Assembly: GCA_963402885.1 (NCBI GenBank)
Contig: OY727095.1
Location: forward strand, 11,165,001 to 11,229,000
DNA: 64,000 bases
Source of the DNA: Antedon bifida
Taxonomy: Eukaryota > Echinodermata > Crinoidea > Comatulida > Antedonidae
Direction of reading: 5' to 3'
Shown: piece by piece, positions 12,601 through 30,414 of the stretch
Position numbering within the stretch: the first letter of the stretch is position 1
How the letters are laid out: every line of letters starts with the position of its first letter
The notes under the pieces: generated by a model
The model's input: only the letters and a program-made list of their open reading frames with translations
Database searches by the model: none
Told to the model about the DNA's origin: nothing
Program-made: the position numbers and the translations under genes

Positions 12601-13060
12601 CACATTGGGTAAGTAACAATTCATTTAAAAAAAATAAAGAGTGACCTCTGACTTCTGTACAAGACTGTTCAATTTGTGTTCAGAAATTATCTTGATTGAA
12701 ATTTTATAAGATTACAATCTAAAATTTTATTTTTGTGTATATTGCTTTCAATGTGCATGTTGTTAAGATGTACATACATTTAAGAAGTATTTTAACTTTT
12801 TGTTATTTTTAAGCAAGTCAATCTTTGTACTGTATTGTCAAAAAAGTTATACCAAATCAGAACAAATAAAACAAACATTTAACATTGTAATAAATTCTTC
12901 AGAAAAATATTATGCAAACAAGCAAGCAAACATGGCTTCAAAGGAAGTCGAGTTCGATAGAAGAAATGGTGAAGAAACTATAGCATCAGTTGGAGCGCAA
13001 TGTAAATCATGAGGGGTCAGCTAACGCTATGGAATATGAAGGTAACACAAGAATTTTTAG
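9693..13060. other. Repeat-rich stretch without a recognised gene (unit A; also 34627-37983 and 59010-61179)
   Basis: It contains a family of short inverted motifs (ACCGTATT / AATACGGT) at 10145-10290 and about 11040-11110, which look like eroded MITE ends. Direct repeats at 10536-10627 and 10779-10868 are listed separately. A short frame at about 12452-12526 (VIIFGKNHWDSDVFKQQI) follows an AG acceptor and could be a terminal exon remnant, but I do not recognise it. Unit C lacks the part equivalent to 11032-11519. Confidence 0.5.
10536..10868 (+). repeat. Pair of ~90-bp direct repeats (unit A)
   Basis: 10536-10627 and 10779-10868 share AAGTAAACTCAAAGCT, GAGCCTGCGAAAGC and GTACAACAT.GCAAAAAAA in the same order, with several substitutions and small indels. 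The same pair occurs in units B (about 35470-35805) and C (about 59860-60190). It is an old duplication that predates the array; its origin is unknown. Confidence 0.7.
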
Positions 13061-13417
13061 ATGTTCAATCATCACCATAGGTGGTCTACATTACACATTG
13101 CTATCACCATGGAGGTTAGCGCATACGAAAGCCTTCTAAGAAAGACAAAAAAGCCAAGTTTATTGCTAAAAGCACTGATGTCAGTTATTTTTACTGAAAA
13201 GGAAATGGCGAATTGGCAAATAAGAAGCCATTGTGTCCAAAAACAAAAAACCACATCAACCATCCTACAGGAGCAGAAGCAGTTTGGCGCTGCTGGCTTT
13301 AAGCTGAGAGAAGACGAGCTCACAGAAACAATTAATAGCAAATGCAGATATTACACTTTTAAATTAAAAAACCACCATGACAGAAATGAGGAAATTCTTG
13401 GTTACTATTACCAATAA
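13061..13417 (+). pseudogene. BEN-like domain exon remnant (unit A)
   Basis: The frame carries KPSLLLKALMSVIFTEKEMA, then LREDELTETINSKCRYY, ending at a TAA. A hydrophobic ALM..IFT.EEMA helix followed by a basic loop and a terminal L...IN.KCR helix is the pattern of the BEN DNA-binding domain found in chromatin proteins and transposon-linked genes. The family's usual FP element before the last helix is not obvious. The frame upstream (about 12930-13040) is broken by stops, so no full protein can be read. Unit C lacks it. Confidence 0.45.
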
Positions 13418-14016
13418 TCATTGGTGGGGGTCACTCATGTTTATGAGCCATAAGATGCCTTTGCTGCATGTAAAGACTTGCCAAATGGAGAGGTTCTTCA
13501 GATATTGATGTTAGGCATTTCATCATCATTAGTATACAGGTGCAATCTGATATAGAATCATCTTGTGCAACCTTTCTTAATTAGAATCAACTTCCTGGCG
13601 GGAAATACTGTAAATAGATTTACAGGTATTGATGATCATTATAGGAATATCATCGCATTAGAAATTTAGTTGTAATAATATCACGACAGTTTAAAAAGGA
13701 TAACACAGTTTGCTTTCAGGCAACCGACATGTCATCTTGTGCAACCATCTTTCATAACAGAAAGGCGTGGGAAATGGGCCCGGCGCATCGTGTGAAGTCG
13801 GAACAAAAAGAAAAAAGATAGAGAAATTTCTAAAACATCTGTATCCTCGAGACACATTCAAGACAGAGAGAGTATTTGGATTACTGACCATTACATAAAG
13901 TGAGCTTCGAATGCCAGTTTCAGTATGTGAAAAGTAACATAATGCATAAATGCAATAAGACGTCGGAATGGCTTTCAAAAAAATCAGATAAGGAAGAATT
14001 ACTTTCAAAGGCCTGA

Positions 14017-14244
14017 ATGCTTGGTTTGCGAAGCAAACAAATTGATGCAGAAAGACCACAAACCTTAGCAGAAGATAAGAAGCAGCACATAGATGACAAT
14101 CGCAAAGGCATGGTGGAAAAAGCTGATAGAGCTAGGTTGTTAAATGAAAACACGCTAAACGACTTGATGCAGTATGGAGAGCTGCGGCAGGACAAGTATG
14201 AATTCGAATTTGGAGGTGCTAGCAACAAAGAAGAAAGAAACTAA
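14017..14244 (+). CDS. Uncharacterised charged helical frame, first copy (unit A)
   Basis: The frame reads KQIDAERPQTLAEDKKQHI, then EKADRARLLNEN and LMQYGELRQDKYEFEF, then ends. It is rich in Lys, Glu, Asp and Gln, consistent with a helical or coiled segment. Product unknown. It is the shorter and more diverged of two copies in unit A and starts mid-domain compared with the other. It lies upstream of the ISL2EU-type transposase and could be a cargo or 5' remnant of that element. Confidence 0.3.
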   Translation: MLGLRSKQIDAERPQTLAEDKKQHIDDNRKGMVEKADRARLLNENTLNDLMQYGELRQDKYEFEFGGASNKEERN

Positions 14245-14438
14245 TGACGGCTATAAAAATACTAACAAATTAATGTTTCTTTTTCTTATTTTTAACACTT
14301 GCATACATACATATTAAAAAAAAAATCATGTGACACTGAAAAGGCGCGCAACGTTACGTATGTTTACTTTGCGTATGCTCCTTCACAACCTTACTTTTCG
14401 CGTTTTGATGAACAAGTTTTATTATATCACTGCTAAAT

Positions 14439-14480
14439 ATGCTCTGCTGTAAGAAGGACTCGACCAACATCGTCCATGTG
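14439..14480 (+). CDS. Short candidate first exon MLCCKKDST (first copy, unit A)
   Basis: ATG followed by 14 codons (MLCCKKDSTNIVHV) and a GTAAGT donor. It is a diverged sister of the exon at 15772. It may be a 5' exon of the transposase downstream, but no matching second exon was established. Confidence 0.3.
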
Positions 14481-15089
14481 GTAAGTTAAGTCAAATTATT
14501 TAGTTCCACATCATATACTACTATTTAAGATAGATAATTAACTGTAATTTGTCGTTAAAAGAAATGTTTGATTCTTAGCCTCGATCCATCCCCCGGCGCA
14601 CCCACACATATCGTGTGACGTCGCAATAAAAACAAAAAAGATCGAGAAATTTCTAAAACATCTGTATCCTCGAGACACATTCATTCAAGACAGTAGTCTT
14701 AATTAGGAAATACATGTTGACACAATCTCAATCCCTCCTGATAGTGGTTCAGCTTACCGTTATACCAGGTATATACTAGGTACACTGTAGATATCTGCCA
14801 TACATGTTCCACAACGAACCGGACAGTGAGACGCATCCTACCAGGTTGAACAGATCCCTTCGCTCCCCTGTGTTTTTTATGGAAAAGATTAACAACATTA
14901 GTGCAAAGAGCCACTGGGAGAGATAAGCCCCTCTAGAAAGGTAAACAACACCACCAGCTATGAGTTAAAAGAACATGTACAAGTAATAATATTAGTGGTG
15001 AGAGAGTATTTGGATTACTGACCATTACAGCTCCGAACTCCGAAACAGTTTGAGTTGTGTGGAAAGTAAGATAGTGATGCAATAAGACG

Positions 15090-15410
15090 TTGGAATGGCT
15101 TTCAAAAAAATCAGATTTAAGGAAGATTACTTTCAAAGGCCAGAATGCTTGTTTGCGAAACAAACAAATTGATGCAGAAAGAACACAAACCTTAGCAGAA
15201 GATAAGAAGCAGCACATAGATGACAATCACAAAGGCATGGTGGAAAAAGCTGATAGAGCTAGGCTGTTAAATGAAAACATACTAAACGACTTGATGCAGT
15301 ATGGAGAGCTGCGGCAGGACAAGTATGAATTCCAATTTGGAGGTGCTAGGAACGAAGAAGAAACAAGAGTTGCTTTAGTGAGAACTATTCAAAGGTCACA
15401 TGTATTATAG
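15090..15410 (+). CDS. Uncharacterised charged helical frame, second copy (unit A)
   Basis: Longer version of the 14017 frame with an added N-terminal part (WLSKKSDLRKITFKGQNACL) and a C-terminal RVALVRTIQRSHVL. Between the two A copies many codons are kept while flanking DNA differs more by indels. That hints at past coding constraint but does not prove a current gene. Function unknown. Confidence 0.35.
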   Translation: MEWLSKKSDLRKITFKGQNACLRNKQIDAERTQTLAEDKKQHIDDNHKGMVEKADRARLLNENILNDLMQYGELRQDKYEFQFGGARNEEETRVALVRTIQRSHVL

Positions 15411-15771
15411 ATTGCACAGAAATCTTTGTCCAGCGTACAAAGGACTTATGCAGCGTGCACAAACCTATTCCAATACAAAGCATACTTACATACTTATTTA
15501 AAAAAAATTGACATGACCTCACTTCATCTCAGTATACAGTATAATATTTTTTTAAAGTAATTGCTATTAATGATTTCATTTCAACCAGGAAAAATAAAGT
15601 TTCAGGCACTTGTCAAATCATGATAATAGTTGAAGTTGCGTAATCATGTGCCATTGAAAAGGCGCGCAAAGTTACTTGGTTACGTATGTTTACTTTGCGT
15701 ATGCTGCTCCTTCACAACCTTACTTTTCGGGTTTTGATTAACACGGTTTATTGTATCTATAAGTATAAAAT

Positions 15772-15813
15772 ATGCTCTGTTGTAAGAAGGACTCGACCAG
15801 CGTTGTCTACGTG
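15772..15813 (+). CDS. Short candidate first exon MLCCKKDST (second copy, unit A)
   Basis: ATG, 14 codons (MLCCKKDSTSVVYV), then a GTAAGT donor. A TATAAGTATAAAATATG context sits immediately upstream. It could be the start of the ISL2EU-type transposase, whose N-terminus in this family is a zinc-finger (THAP) domain; only the CC pair is visible here, so that is a guess. Confidence 0.35.
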
Positions 15814-15973
15814 GTAAGTTAAATCAAATTATTTAGTTCCAGTTCATATACTACTATTTAAGTTTGATAATTAACTGTAATTTGTCGTTTGAAAAGTTTG
15901 ATTCTTAACCTCGATCCACACATGGGCCCGGCGCATATTGGAGAAATGGAGGGCGCTGTCACACTGATCGGAC

Positions 15974-17341
15974 GTGCATGATAAATCGGTTAAACATGCC
16001 TTTTTAAATCGGCTTATGTTCACATTTAGTAACCATCCAAGAAATTCGACAGTATCGATCAATGTAGAGATGATATACAGAGATGAATTGAGAAGAACAC
16101 GAACAGGCAGCAAGGTGGCAAACGAGAGACTTACAACATTGTGGAACGAGTACCGCGAGGGGCAACGTTGTGTACATACGTTCGCTAATGTTGGGCTCCA
16201 ACTCAAGACATGGGCAGGCTGGACCTGGATGATCACACCGCAAAACGTGATAAGGAGCGATACGAAAGGTCACAAAAAAGAACTGAAAAAAAAAAAGAAA
16301 TGTATTGCTGTGGAAGTTTTGTTAGATCTCCAATTAGGTGAGGCTAATATGGAAGATGTTTCTCCTGTAGAAAACATATGTGTCTGTGTTGACATATCAA
16401 CACCAAACTCTACTATGTGTTGTGCTGACATAGATGTCTTACAGGCCCAGTCACAGGCCTTGTTACAGGAGTCGCCAATAACAGAGTTAACTTTTAAAAA
16501 TGACAATGAGCGAACTCATTTCTACACAGGGTTGCCTTCATTTGCAGTATTGATGTTGGTTTTTGAACTAGTTAAAAAAAGATTCCCGAGTAGAACATCA
16601 GTAAGTCGATTCCAGCAGTTACTAATTGTACTGTTCAAACTTAGACTGAACCTTAGAAATCAGGACATTGCGTACCGATTTCATATAAGTGACTCAACAG
16701 TGTCGAGTTTTTAATACGGGACTGGATGCCATGTCTATGCTGAACAAGAGCTTATTGTATGGCCAGAAAGGGAGGTGTTGTGGAAAACCATGCCAATGCA
16801 ATTTCGAATTGCATTGGAGTCGAAGGTAGCAGTAATAATTGACTGTTTTGAGGTTTTTTGCGAGCGGCCCTCAAGTCTTGAAGCGAGGGCACAACTGTTT
16901 TTCAGCTACAAGCACCACAATACAGTAAAGTTTTTAATTGGCTGCACTCCATGCAGGTAAATTTCATATTTGTCTGCAGCATGGGGAGGCAGAGGTACAG
17001 ATAAGACCATAACATTGACGTCAGATTTTTTTGATTATCTGCTACCTGGGGATGTCATCCTTGCCGACCGAGGTTTTGACATAAAAGATGATGCTGGGTT
17101 TTATGGTTGCGAAGCAAAGATTCCTGCTTTTAAGAAGGGAAAACAACAGCTGTCTGCTCTTGAGGTGGAAACCATAAGAAAAATTGCTCATTTACGAATT
17201 CATGTGGAGAGGGTCATCGGTGGTGTCCGTCAAAAGTACTCAATTTTAAGTTCAACATTACCAATTGAGTACATGACAACAGACAGTACAGCTCAGGATA
17301 CGAAAGCATCAGCGCCTCTGCATCATACAGCTTGCTCATAA
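15974..17341 (+). pseudogene. DDE transposase, ISL2EU/Harbinger-like (unit A)
   Basis: The C-terminal domain is clear. First acidic motif at about 16837 ([20 protein letters not shown]), then [18 protein letters not shown], then the second at about 17065 (ILADRGFDI), and the glutamate in IHVERVIGGVRQKYSIL near 17200. These supply the DDE triad. An N-terminal helical segment (SRFQQLLIVLFKLRLNLRNQ, IAYRFHISDSTVS) precedes them. Lesions: a run-of-A frame change near 16285 between WAPTQDMGRLDLDD (second frame) and KCIAVEVLLDL; a 2-bp loss at about 16703 relative to unit B; and a further indel near 16747. A stop interrupts the frame near 16960. Not functional as read. Confidence 0.75.
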
Positions 17342-18527
17342 CAGGTGGAAACTTTTCCTCAACCTCTACTGGAACAAATGCCTCACAGTATTTAGGCAAA
17401 GTACTCAGGACTACAGATTTTGGTGCAATCAGTGCCAGCTGCTCGACAAGGAATGCAAGCCCTGGGTCATTCATGACATGGAAAGCCGTTGTGCGTGTTT
17501 CCACTGATGTTGTAGTAGTTGAAACTGGTGGATCTGGGGTGCCCTCCTCAATCGACTCATCTAGTTTTCTTTTTTTGGCCTTTGCTGATGAAACGTCAAT
17601 TGAAGCCACTGGTTTTGCCACCACATACTTTCGGTTTGGTTCCATCCAATAAGCTTTACTCACTGCAGATAACCCAAGGTGATAACGGTTTCTTAGAAAC
17701 CGACTGTGAGTGCAACACCTTGAAAAATGAAAAACAATAGTCAATAAAATAATATTAACAACAAATAATATTATTCCTTTACAGACATTATAAAAGATTG
17801 CATTGTGTTTATTAATTATACAGTACTATTAATAATTGTTTATTTCAATTAGTCGGTTTCCTGCTTATCAGTAATTAACCATGCTTATCCATCCATGGTC
17901 CGGATATAAATTAAAATAACTTCATGGTTGTACCATAAAATAATGGTTTTACATACATAAAAAAGGGCATAGGCTTTTCTCCAAAAAAGGTTATAACTTA
18001 ATAAAATTATTAAATAAATAAGTAGTAGAATTGTATCCCTTCTATCTAGCTAGGCCCAGTCTTACACAAGGCATAGGCTGTAGGCTACTACTGCTAATAA
18101 TTACTAGCCTCCTCCTAGTTACTAACTAGGAGGAGGCGGAAGACCTACTACAACAAAGTAAATTCAATATTACTTACATCTCCTCTAACAACTTTAAAAT
18201 CTGGTCTGTGTGGGGGACAAAAAATGCCCATATCCGACAGAAATCCATTAGCAAATTGATTGTAAGCCTCTGTAGATTTGTAGGCTTGAAAATTTTCAGC
18301 TGTGTATGGGCTTGACGTAGCGATTAAGTATGCCATGATATCCATCGCTGTGAGGTCCGGCAGACTGTCGATTTCGTGCGAAAATTCATCTTTATCGATC
18401 AAATATGGGTCTTTTCCAATACCTGATATTTTCTGAAGATATCTTCGACGTTCAGTTGTAGATAAATTATCAGTTATTTTGATAAAACAATGTTTGGCAA
18501 CGACGAACTAGCGGTGCCGACTGCCAT
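17214..18527 (-). pseudogene. SWIM/YqaJ-type accessory gene of the ISL2EU element, broken (unit A)
   Basis: The minus-strand start is MAVGTASSSLPNIVL at 18527. A 1-nt loss relative to unit B soon gives TAA. A downstream frame (18402-18178) reads LTAMDIMAYLIATSSPYTAE, FQAYKSTEAYNQFANGF and ends at a GTAAGT donor. The SPYT...YKS.EAYNQF..G pattern is typical of the N-terminal part of transposon-linked SWIM/YqaJ proteins. A terminal part (17744-17214) reads GLSAVSKAYWMEPNRKYVVAK and EKFPPVMSKLYDAEALMLSY. The SWIM zinc finger and nuclease core are not present between them, so a large internal deletion has occurred. It overlaps the transposase 3' end on the opposite strand. Confidence 0.6.
18107..18137. 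repeat. Perfect 15-bp inverted repeat with 1-nt centre
   Basis: GCCTCCTCCTAGTTA, one C, then its exact complement TAACTAGGAGGAGGC. It sits about 40 bp downstream of the donor of the minus-strand accessory gene, in its intron. Unit B has lost the region. It could be a cruciform or a hairpin in RNA; no terminator role applies in an animal genome. Confidence 0.85.
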
Positions 18528-18620
18528 TGTCTATACGTAAACACACAGTAAACACACTGACCACGCTGTACTCAGAGTTTGCTTGTCTACCAGAAGCAAC
18601 TCGAGCGGAAAATCATTGAC

Positions 18621-19589
18621 CCGTGACATTTTGTAGTCACCCTATAGTACTATAGACTATATTTATATGCTAGAATCAGATAACCTAGATAGAGTCACGT
18701 AGCCTACGTCAGTACAGTATAAAAAAAGTTACAATTCAATTTACCAGTCAGTATTTTGTAATCTATTTTGCTTCTCCCTCAAATCCTCAGTTTCCATATT
18801 TTCTTCCTCATCTCCATTTGCTAAAGGCTCAAATTGATTTACAGACTGCATGCGCGAAACTGAGATGACGTCATGGTCATTTTCACGCTTCGGTGAATAT
18901 CGGCAGTGGGTGGGGCATAGAATAATATTTTAAATTCTATTTTTTAAACATTTTTGTCAAACATACACAAAAAAAAAAAGCACCCATTTTGTTAAGAATA
19001 TTAATTATTATGTAATTTTAATATCAGAAACTCAAAATCATATACTCAACTCAAGTTCATCTTTAAGGCATCCTGTAATTGCCGATTTTTCGCTGTTGGA
19101 TGTGGTTGAAATAAAATAACCCATTTTCAAGCGCACAATTTTTAAAGTTTGATGTGCAAGTGTGTCATTATTTTACATTCCTAATTTATCAAAAATGAAA
19201 GAAATACATCATAAAAAGTATAAAGAACGATAATCAAGTGCAAAAGGTATTTCTAAGCTGCGTACGGTCAAAGTGCGCAAAAGCGAGTGCGCAGCGCAAA
19301 TTTTTTTGAAAAATATGAAATGCTTAAAAATGACAATGTCCAGAAATTGTAGACTAGCCTAGAAAGTTGATTAGAAATTGATTAGAAAATCGGTTAAGCA
19401 ATGTACCCCTATTTTTTTAATGGAATAAGCCACGGAGGTCACCATCTAAACAATGCATACAATATATAAACAATGCAAGCAAGTTTGGCGTTCCATACTA
19501 AATTCATCCCGGTCAGGTCTAGCCTAGGCCCTACATCTGTAAAGATAGTGTGGGCTTCCTATGCCCCGTTGATCCTTGGACCTTCATAC
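18621..19589. other. Non-coding stretch between the transposon and OGG1 exon 1 (unit A; also 42221-43285)
   Basis: AT-rich DNA within the predicted OGG1 intron 1. It includes a CRE-like TGACGTCA at about 18866 and a GTGCGCAAAAGCGAGTGCGC block near 19275, both kept in unit B. No protein recognised. Confidence 0.5.
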
Positions 19590-19669
19590 CTGAAACTCTG
19601 ACCACAAACTAAAGCAACATCCAGGCGTAATTCTTGTAATGTACACGTGAGCCTCTTCCAATTCGTCAT
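19590..19669 (-). CDS. OGG1: OGG1 exon 1 (unit A copy)
   Basis: Read on the minus strand, ATG at 19669 begins MTNWKRLTCTLQ and continues ELRLDVALVCGQSF plus AG before a GTATGA donor at 19589. This is the conserved OGG1 start (ELRLD..L..GQSFRW). The phase, ending AG, matches exon 2 at 1431, which begins A|TGG, giving GQSFR|W across the splice. The frame is open further upstream, but no ATG precedes this one in frame, so I chose it. It is the exon-1 copy nearest to exons 2-4, about 18 kb away across unit-A transposon remains. A hAT-like MITE lies about 127 bp upstream. Confidence 0.88.
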
Positions 19670-19795
19670 GTTCCAGGGTACGCGGTGCGTGATTGGGAAT
19701 AATAGGCCTAGACTTCTTGTTTGATGTGTTGTTGTGGACGACTCAAACACAATTGCCGCCCGCCGTGGTGTGGTGGTCACATGCAGCAGCTGAGC

Positions 19796-20189
19796 CAGTG
19801 TGGCCAGCGATCGAAATCAAATTATGCTAGGTGGCAGCACAAAATTATGCCAGATTATGCCAGGCACAATTAAGGCCAAAATAGCACAAAACCAATGTAT
19901 TAGAGGGCGGTGTATGGATATGTTTTATTTACCACAAAGGTTGGAAGCCAAAAAAAAAAAAAAAAAAGGTCTTCATGTTTTTGGCTAAATTATGCCAGAT
20001 TTTTACAAAATTATGCCAGATTTTTTCGAAAATATGCCAAATTATATGCCAATTCGCTGTAAAAATGCTTTTTTCAAATTATGCCAGATTATGCCAGATT
20101 TTCTAAAATTATGCCTAGCATAAATGCTAGATGCCAGATGGGTCAAAATTATGCCAGACGGCATAATTATGCCAGATTTGGCCACTATG
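19796..20189. mobile_element. hAT-like non-autonomous element (MITE), unit A
   Basis: Ends are CAGTGTGGCCA at 19796 and TGGCCACTATG ending 20189; as inverted repeats they match at 9 of 11 positions. Both sides carry GCTGAGCC (19789-19796 and 20190-20197), an 8-bp direct repeat as made by hAT transposition. The interior is filled with TTATGCCAGA words, an unusually dense subterminal array. Unit B and unit C hold empty copies of the target (about 43486 and 61421: GCTGAGCCCGCGTGTGTG), which confirms the insertion. Confidence 0.75.
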
Positions 20190-22099
20190 GCTGAGCCCGC
20201 GTGTGTGTGTTGTTGTGTGGTGGTGGTGCGGTACCTCTAGTAGGGAGGAATATGTAACTTGCAGTTTTGTGCCTAATCACCGAATGTCTTCAAGCTTTTT
20301 AATGGTTGATATCTATATCTATTGACATGAATACGGTTTACAATAATTATGACTGAAAAACATTTTACAGTATCTGTCAGCATGCAATCGCGCCAGTTTT
20401 GAAAGAATGATTTTACGGCGTGGTTGCAAGAAGATGGACGCAGTAGTGACGACCATGTTAATATAGAAGGTAGGCCTCGTTCATTAAAAAACAGTTAGTT
20501 CAGTATTTTTAATGATTTGCCATGCTCTTTATCTTCATCCAATAACATCAGTGGAAAGGTGGTATTGAAATAATTGTATCATTGTTGTGTAATGTACATA
20601 CTGTAATGCAATGTATGTATAGGCCTACAATAAACTTGTCCCAAGTATGTAGTTATTTCGAGGCTTTTCGATTTGCGGGTTTCATTCGTTCTACTCATTG
20701 CAATATAAAACATTGAATTGAGAGTAAATTACATATACCATTTGTACAATAATAAAAAACACTTAAAAACATTAAAATCTCATGCAAAACATCAATAAGT
20801 CGAAAAAGCTTATAAAAACAAAACAAAATATCATAGCTGTTCGTCTGAGTTTACAAGCTCAAGTAGTATACGTATGAAACGTCATATGTGCCAAAATATT
20901 GATCTTTTTACTAATATTAAGTCAAAACTCCGTTTGGAACCCAGACTAGGTGTACGATAGCGCTGTCCTTTGTTTCTTGTACAGTATTTTTTTTTAAAGT
21001 ATTTTTTAATTTTTACCTTAGGCTCCAGAAACCCAATGACAATGTTTAGATTATAAATGATCTACAGCAGGAAAGAATGAAAGTTCACTTTTCCCTGCCT
21101 ACAGTAAAGAATGTTATCGTATCAAGGTAGATAACAAAGTGGAGACCTATGTTGTAGAAAATAATTGTTTCATACTATTTTTGTTTTAGTCCTATTTTAA
21201 GTGACATGAAATGTTCGTTTACTCCGTATATACTTTAACGGTTACTAAAAAAAATGACATGTTTAGAAAAAAAGAGGCCTAAGTTTAGGGTTTTATATGC
21301 CGTGTACATTTGGGAAAGTACTGGTAAAATTGATAGACATAATTATGCTGTATTTATGTGTATTAAAGGCTGCGTCGTCAAAATGTGAAACTGGGTCAAA
21401 AACAAAGAACATAAAAATGGCGACCCACAAAAAGAAGGAAATTTAACAAGATCAGAGATTTTATAGTCCGTTTTTTTAACTTACTTTGAAATATCGTGTT
21501 TTATATCATTTTATATCTTTTAATCAAGGCAAGTTGTTAGATTGCCTTGGGTGAATCAGAGAGGTATAAAAAAAATGGTTATGAAATATTTCTTACAAAA
21601 TCGTACACATGTTGACCTTGTTTTGTCAGTGGATTATGCCATTGTATATTGTTTCTTTCTATCCAAACCCGCTATTGACACCAAATCACAGTTACCCCCC
21701 TGATTTTAATACCGCCCATAACAATTGTAAGCGAAACAATTAGGTGAGATCCGATTTTTAATAATAACAATGATTGATTACGTCATCGCGCGCGTAGTGA
21801 GATCACCTCCTGTCGTTTTCCTTTTCACTAATACCTTTACCCAACACAGGATATTGTACAACATTGTCGTGAGGTCCTACATTACCGGCGACCACGGGAA
21901 GTTAGTAGTTGGTTATTTTTGCATCAGAATACAAGTTGTTCCCAGGATTATTCTTGGAAGGAATAGAAATTAGAGGAGTGTTCAATTGGAATTCACACGT
22001 GTTATCTATTCTGTGGTGTGGACGGCGTTATAACTTGGTCATAAACTTGTGATTTCCTCAAAAATACACTTGAGGTAAAAGAGCTCACACGTCAATAAT
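20190..22099. other. Intergenic stretch between OGG1 exon 1 and the carboxypeptidase gene (unit A; also 44038-45950)
   Basis: It holds the shared 5' flank of two divergent genes. A short plus-strand frame at about 20403-20470 (FTAWLQEDGRSSDDHVNIE) ends at a GTAGGC donor-like site but has no identity. The segment 20651-20745 was copied into unit B at 41729-41820. Unit A and unit B differ by a ~25-bp segment near 44820 (TTATTCAGAAAACATGTC) and by small indels. Confidence 0.5.
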
Positions 22100-29751
<7,652 letters not shown>

Positions 29752-30306
29752 GATTGTTGTGGACAAAGTGTACCGTGATTAGATATATTTTAATACCTAT
29801 AAAACTATTTAAGAAACTGCCTAAATCTACCTCTATCATAGTTTATTAATAATTAGTTTGTAAAGTTTGTAGAAGTAAGTACAAACAGACCAGGGCAATT
29901 ATGTTATATTGCTGTATGTTGATATGTACTGCAACAATTCAAAAACAAAACTTCAAACAATATTCAAACTTATTACTAATTTTAAAAATCGGTAGGCTAT
30001 ATTATTAGATTGTGGGTTATTAACATTTTGATACAAATTAATAATAACCCAAAACATAATTAATAGGCCTATAGACCTTATAATATGTAAATGCTAAAGT
30101 TTTTTTTCTTGTTAATGTCCAGCCCTCAAAAGTATCGTATATTTCTTCTTTTTTGATCATCTCAAAATTGCCTTTATAACTGAAATAAGCTAGCTTATAT
30201 TTATTGTTATTATATTTCTAACCAACATTGTAGAATATGTATAATAATGCTTTAAAAGAAGTATTTCTAAAAAAATGTCTTTTTTTAAAAATAAAACGTA
30301 TTGAAA
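29752..30306. other. 3' flank of the carboxypeptidase gene to the unit end (unit A; also 54118-54672)
   Basis: AT-rich. AATAAA-type signals occur at about 29042 (usable by an intron-12 read-through form) and at 30292, just before the unit junction. TAGGCCTA at about 30064. No gene seen. Confidence 0.5.
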
Positions 30307-30414
30307 TGTAGCCGATGTGTTTCTTCCGGAATCATGTCATCACCAACCTGAGCATGACAACTCTCATAAAGCTTTTTGTCAAACTGTAACAAACCAAATA
30401 TTCATAGACACTTT

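Larger units (their letters stand above)
13775..15930. repeat. Internal tandem duplication present only in unit A
   Basis: The block starting GGGCCCGGCGCAT at 13775 is repeated from about 14593, with a ~300-bp extra segment (about 14697-15000) in the second copy. A third start of the same motif appears at 15923. Each copy contains one lysine/glutamate-rich frame and one short ATG exon (14439-14480 and 15772-15813). Unit B has one hybrid copy (38699-39720): its left part matches the first A copy and its right part matches the second, as expected from unequal recombination between the two. Confidence 0.85.
15650..18620. mobile_element. ISL2EU-type (PIF/Harbinger-clan) DNA transposon, decayed (unit A)
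   Basis: Two convergent genes define it: a plus-strand DDE transposase (about 15974-17341) and a minus-strand accessory gene (about 18527-17214) that resembles the SWIM/YqaJ-nuclease partner of ISL2EU elements. This two-gene convergent layout is characteristic of the family. I could not fix the terminal inverted repeats, so the borders are approximate. Both genes carry frameshifts or lack domains, so the element looks non-autonomous today. Confidence 0.65.

Noticed and set aside
12800-13012. 70-codon plus frame before the BEN-like exon
   Set aside because: AT-rich composition, no splice link in frame with the BEN-like exon, and an alternative frame over the same bases also fails.
13691-14059. 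Minus-strand 122-codon frame in unit A
   Set aside because: It is antisense to the charged-helix frame and breaks in unit B, so it behaves as a shadow frame.
16004-16273. Minus-strand frames opposite the transposase
   Set aside because: They overlap the recognisable plus-strand transposase and show no family resemblance.
20403-20470. Possible first exon (FTAWLQEDGRSSDDHVNIE with a GTAGGC donor)
   Set aside because: Preceded by a stop without ATG in frame and no partner exon was found before the carboxypeptidase gene.
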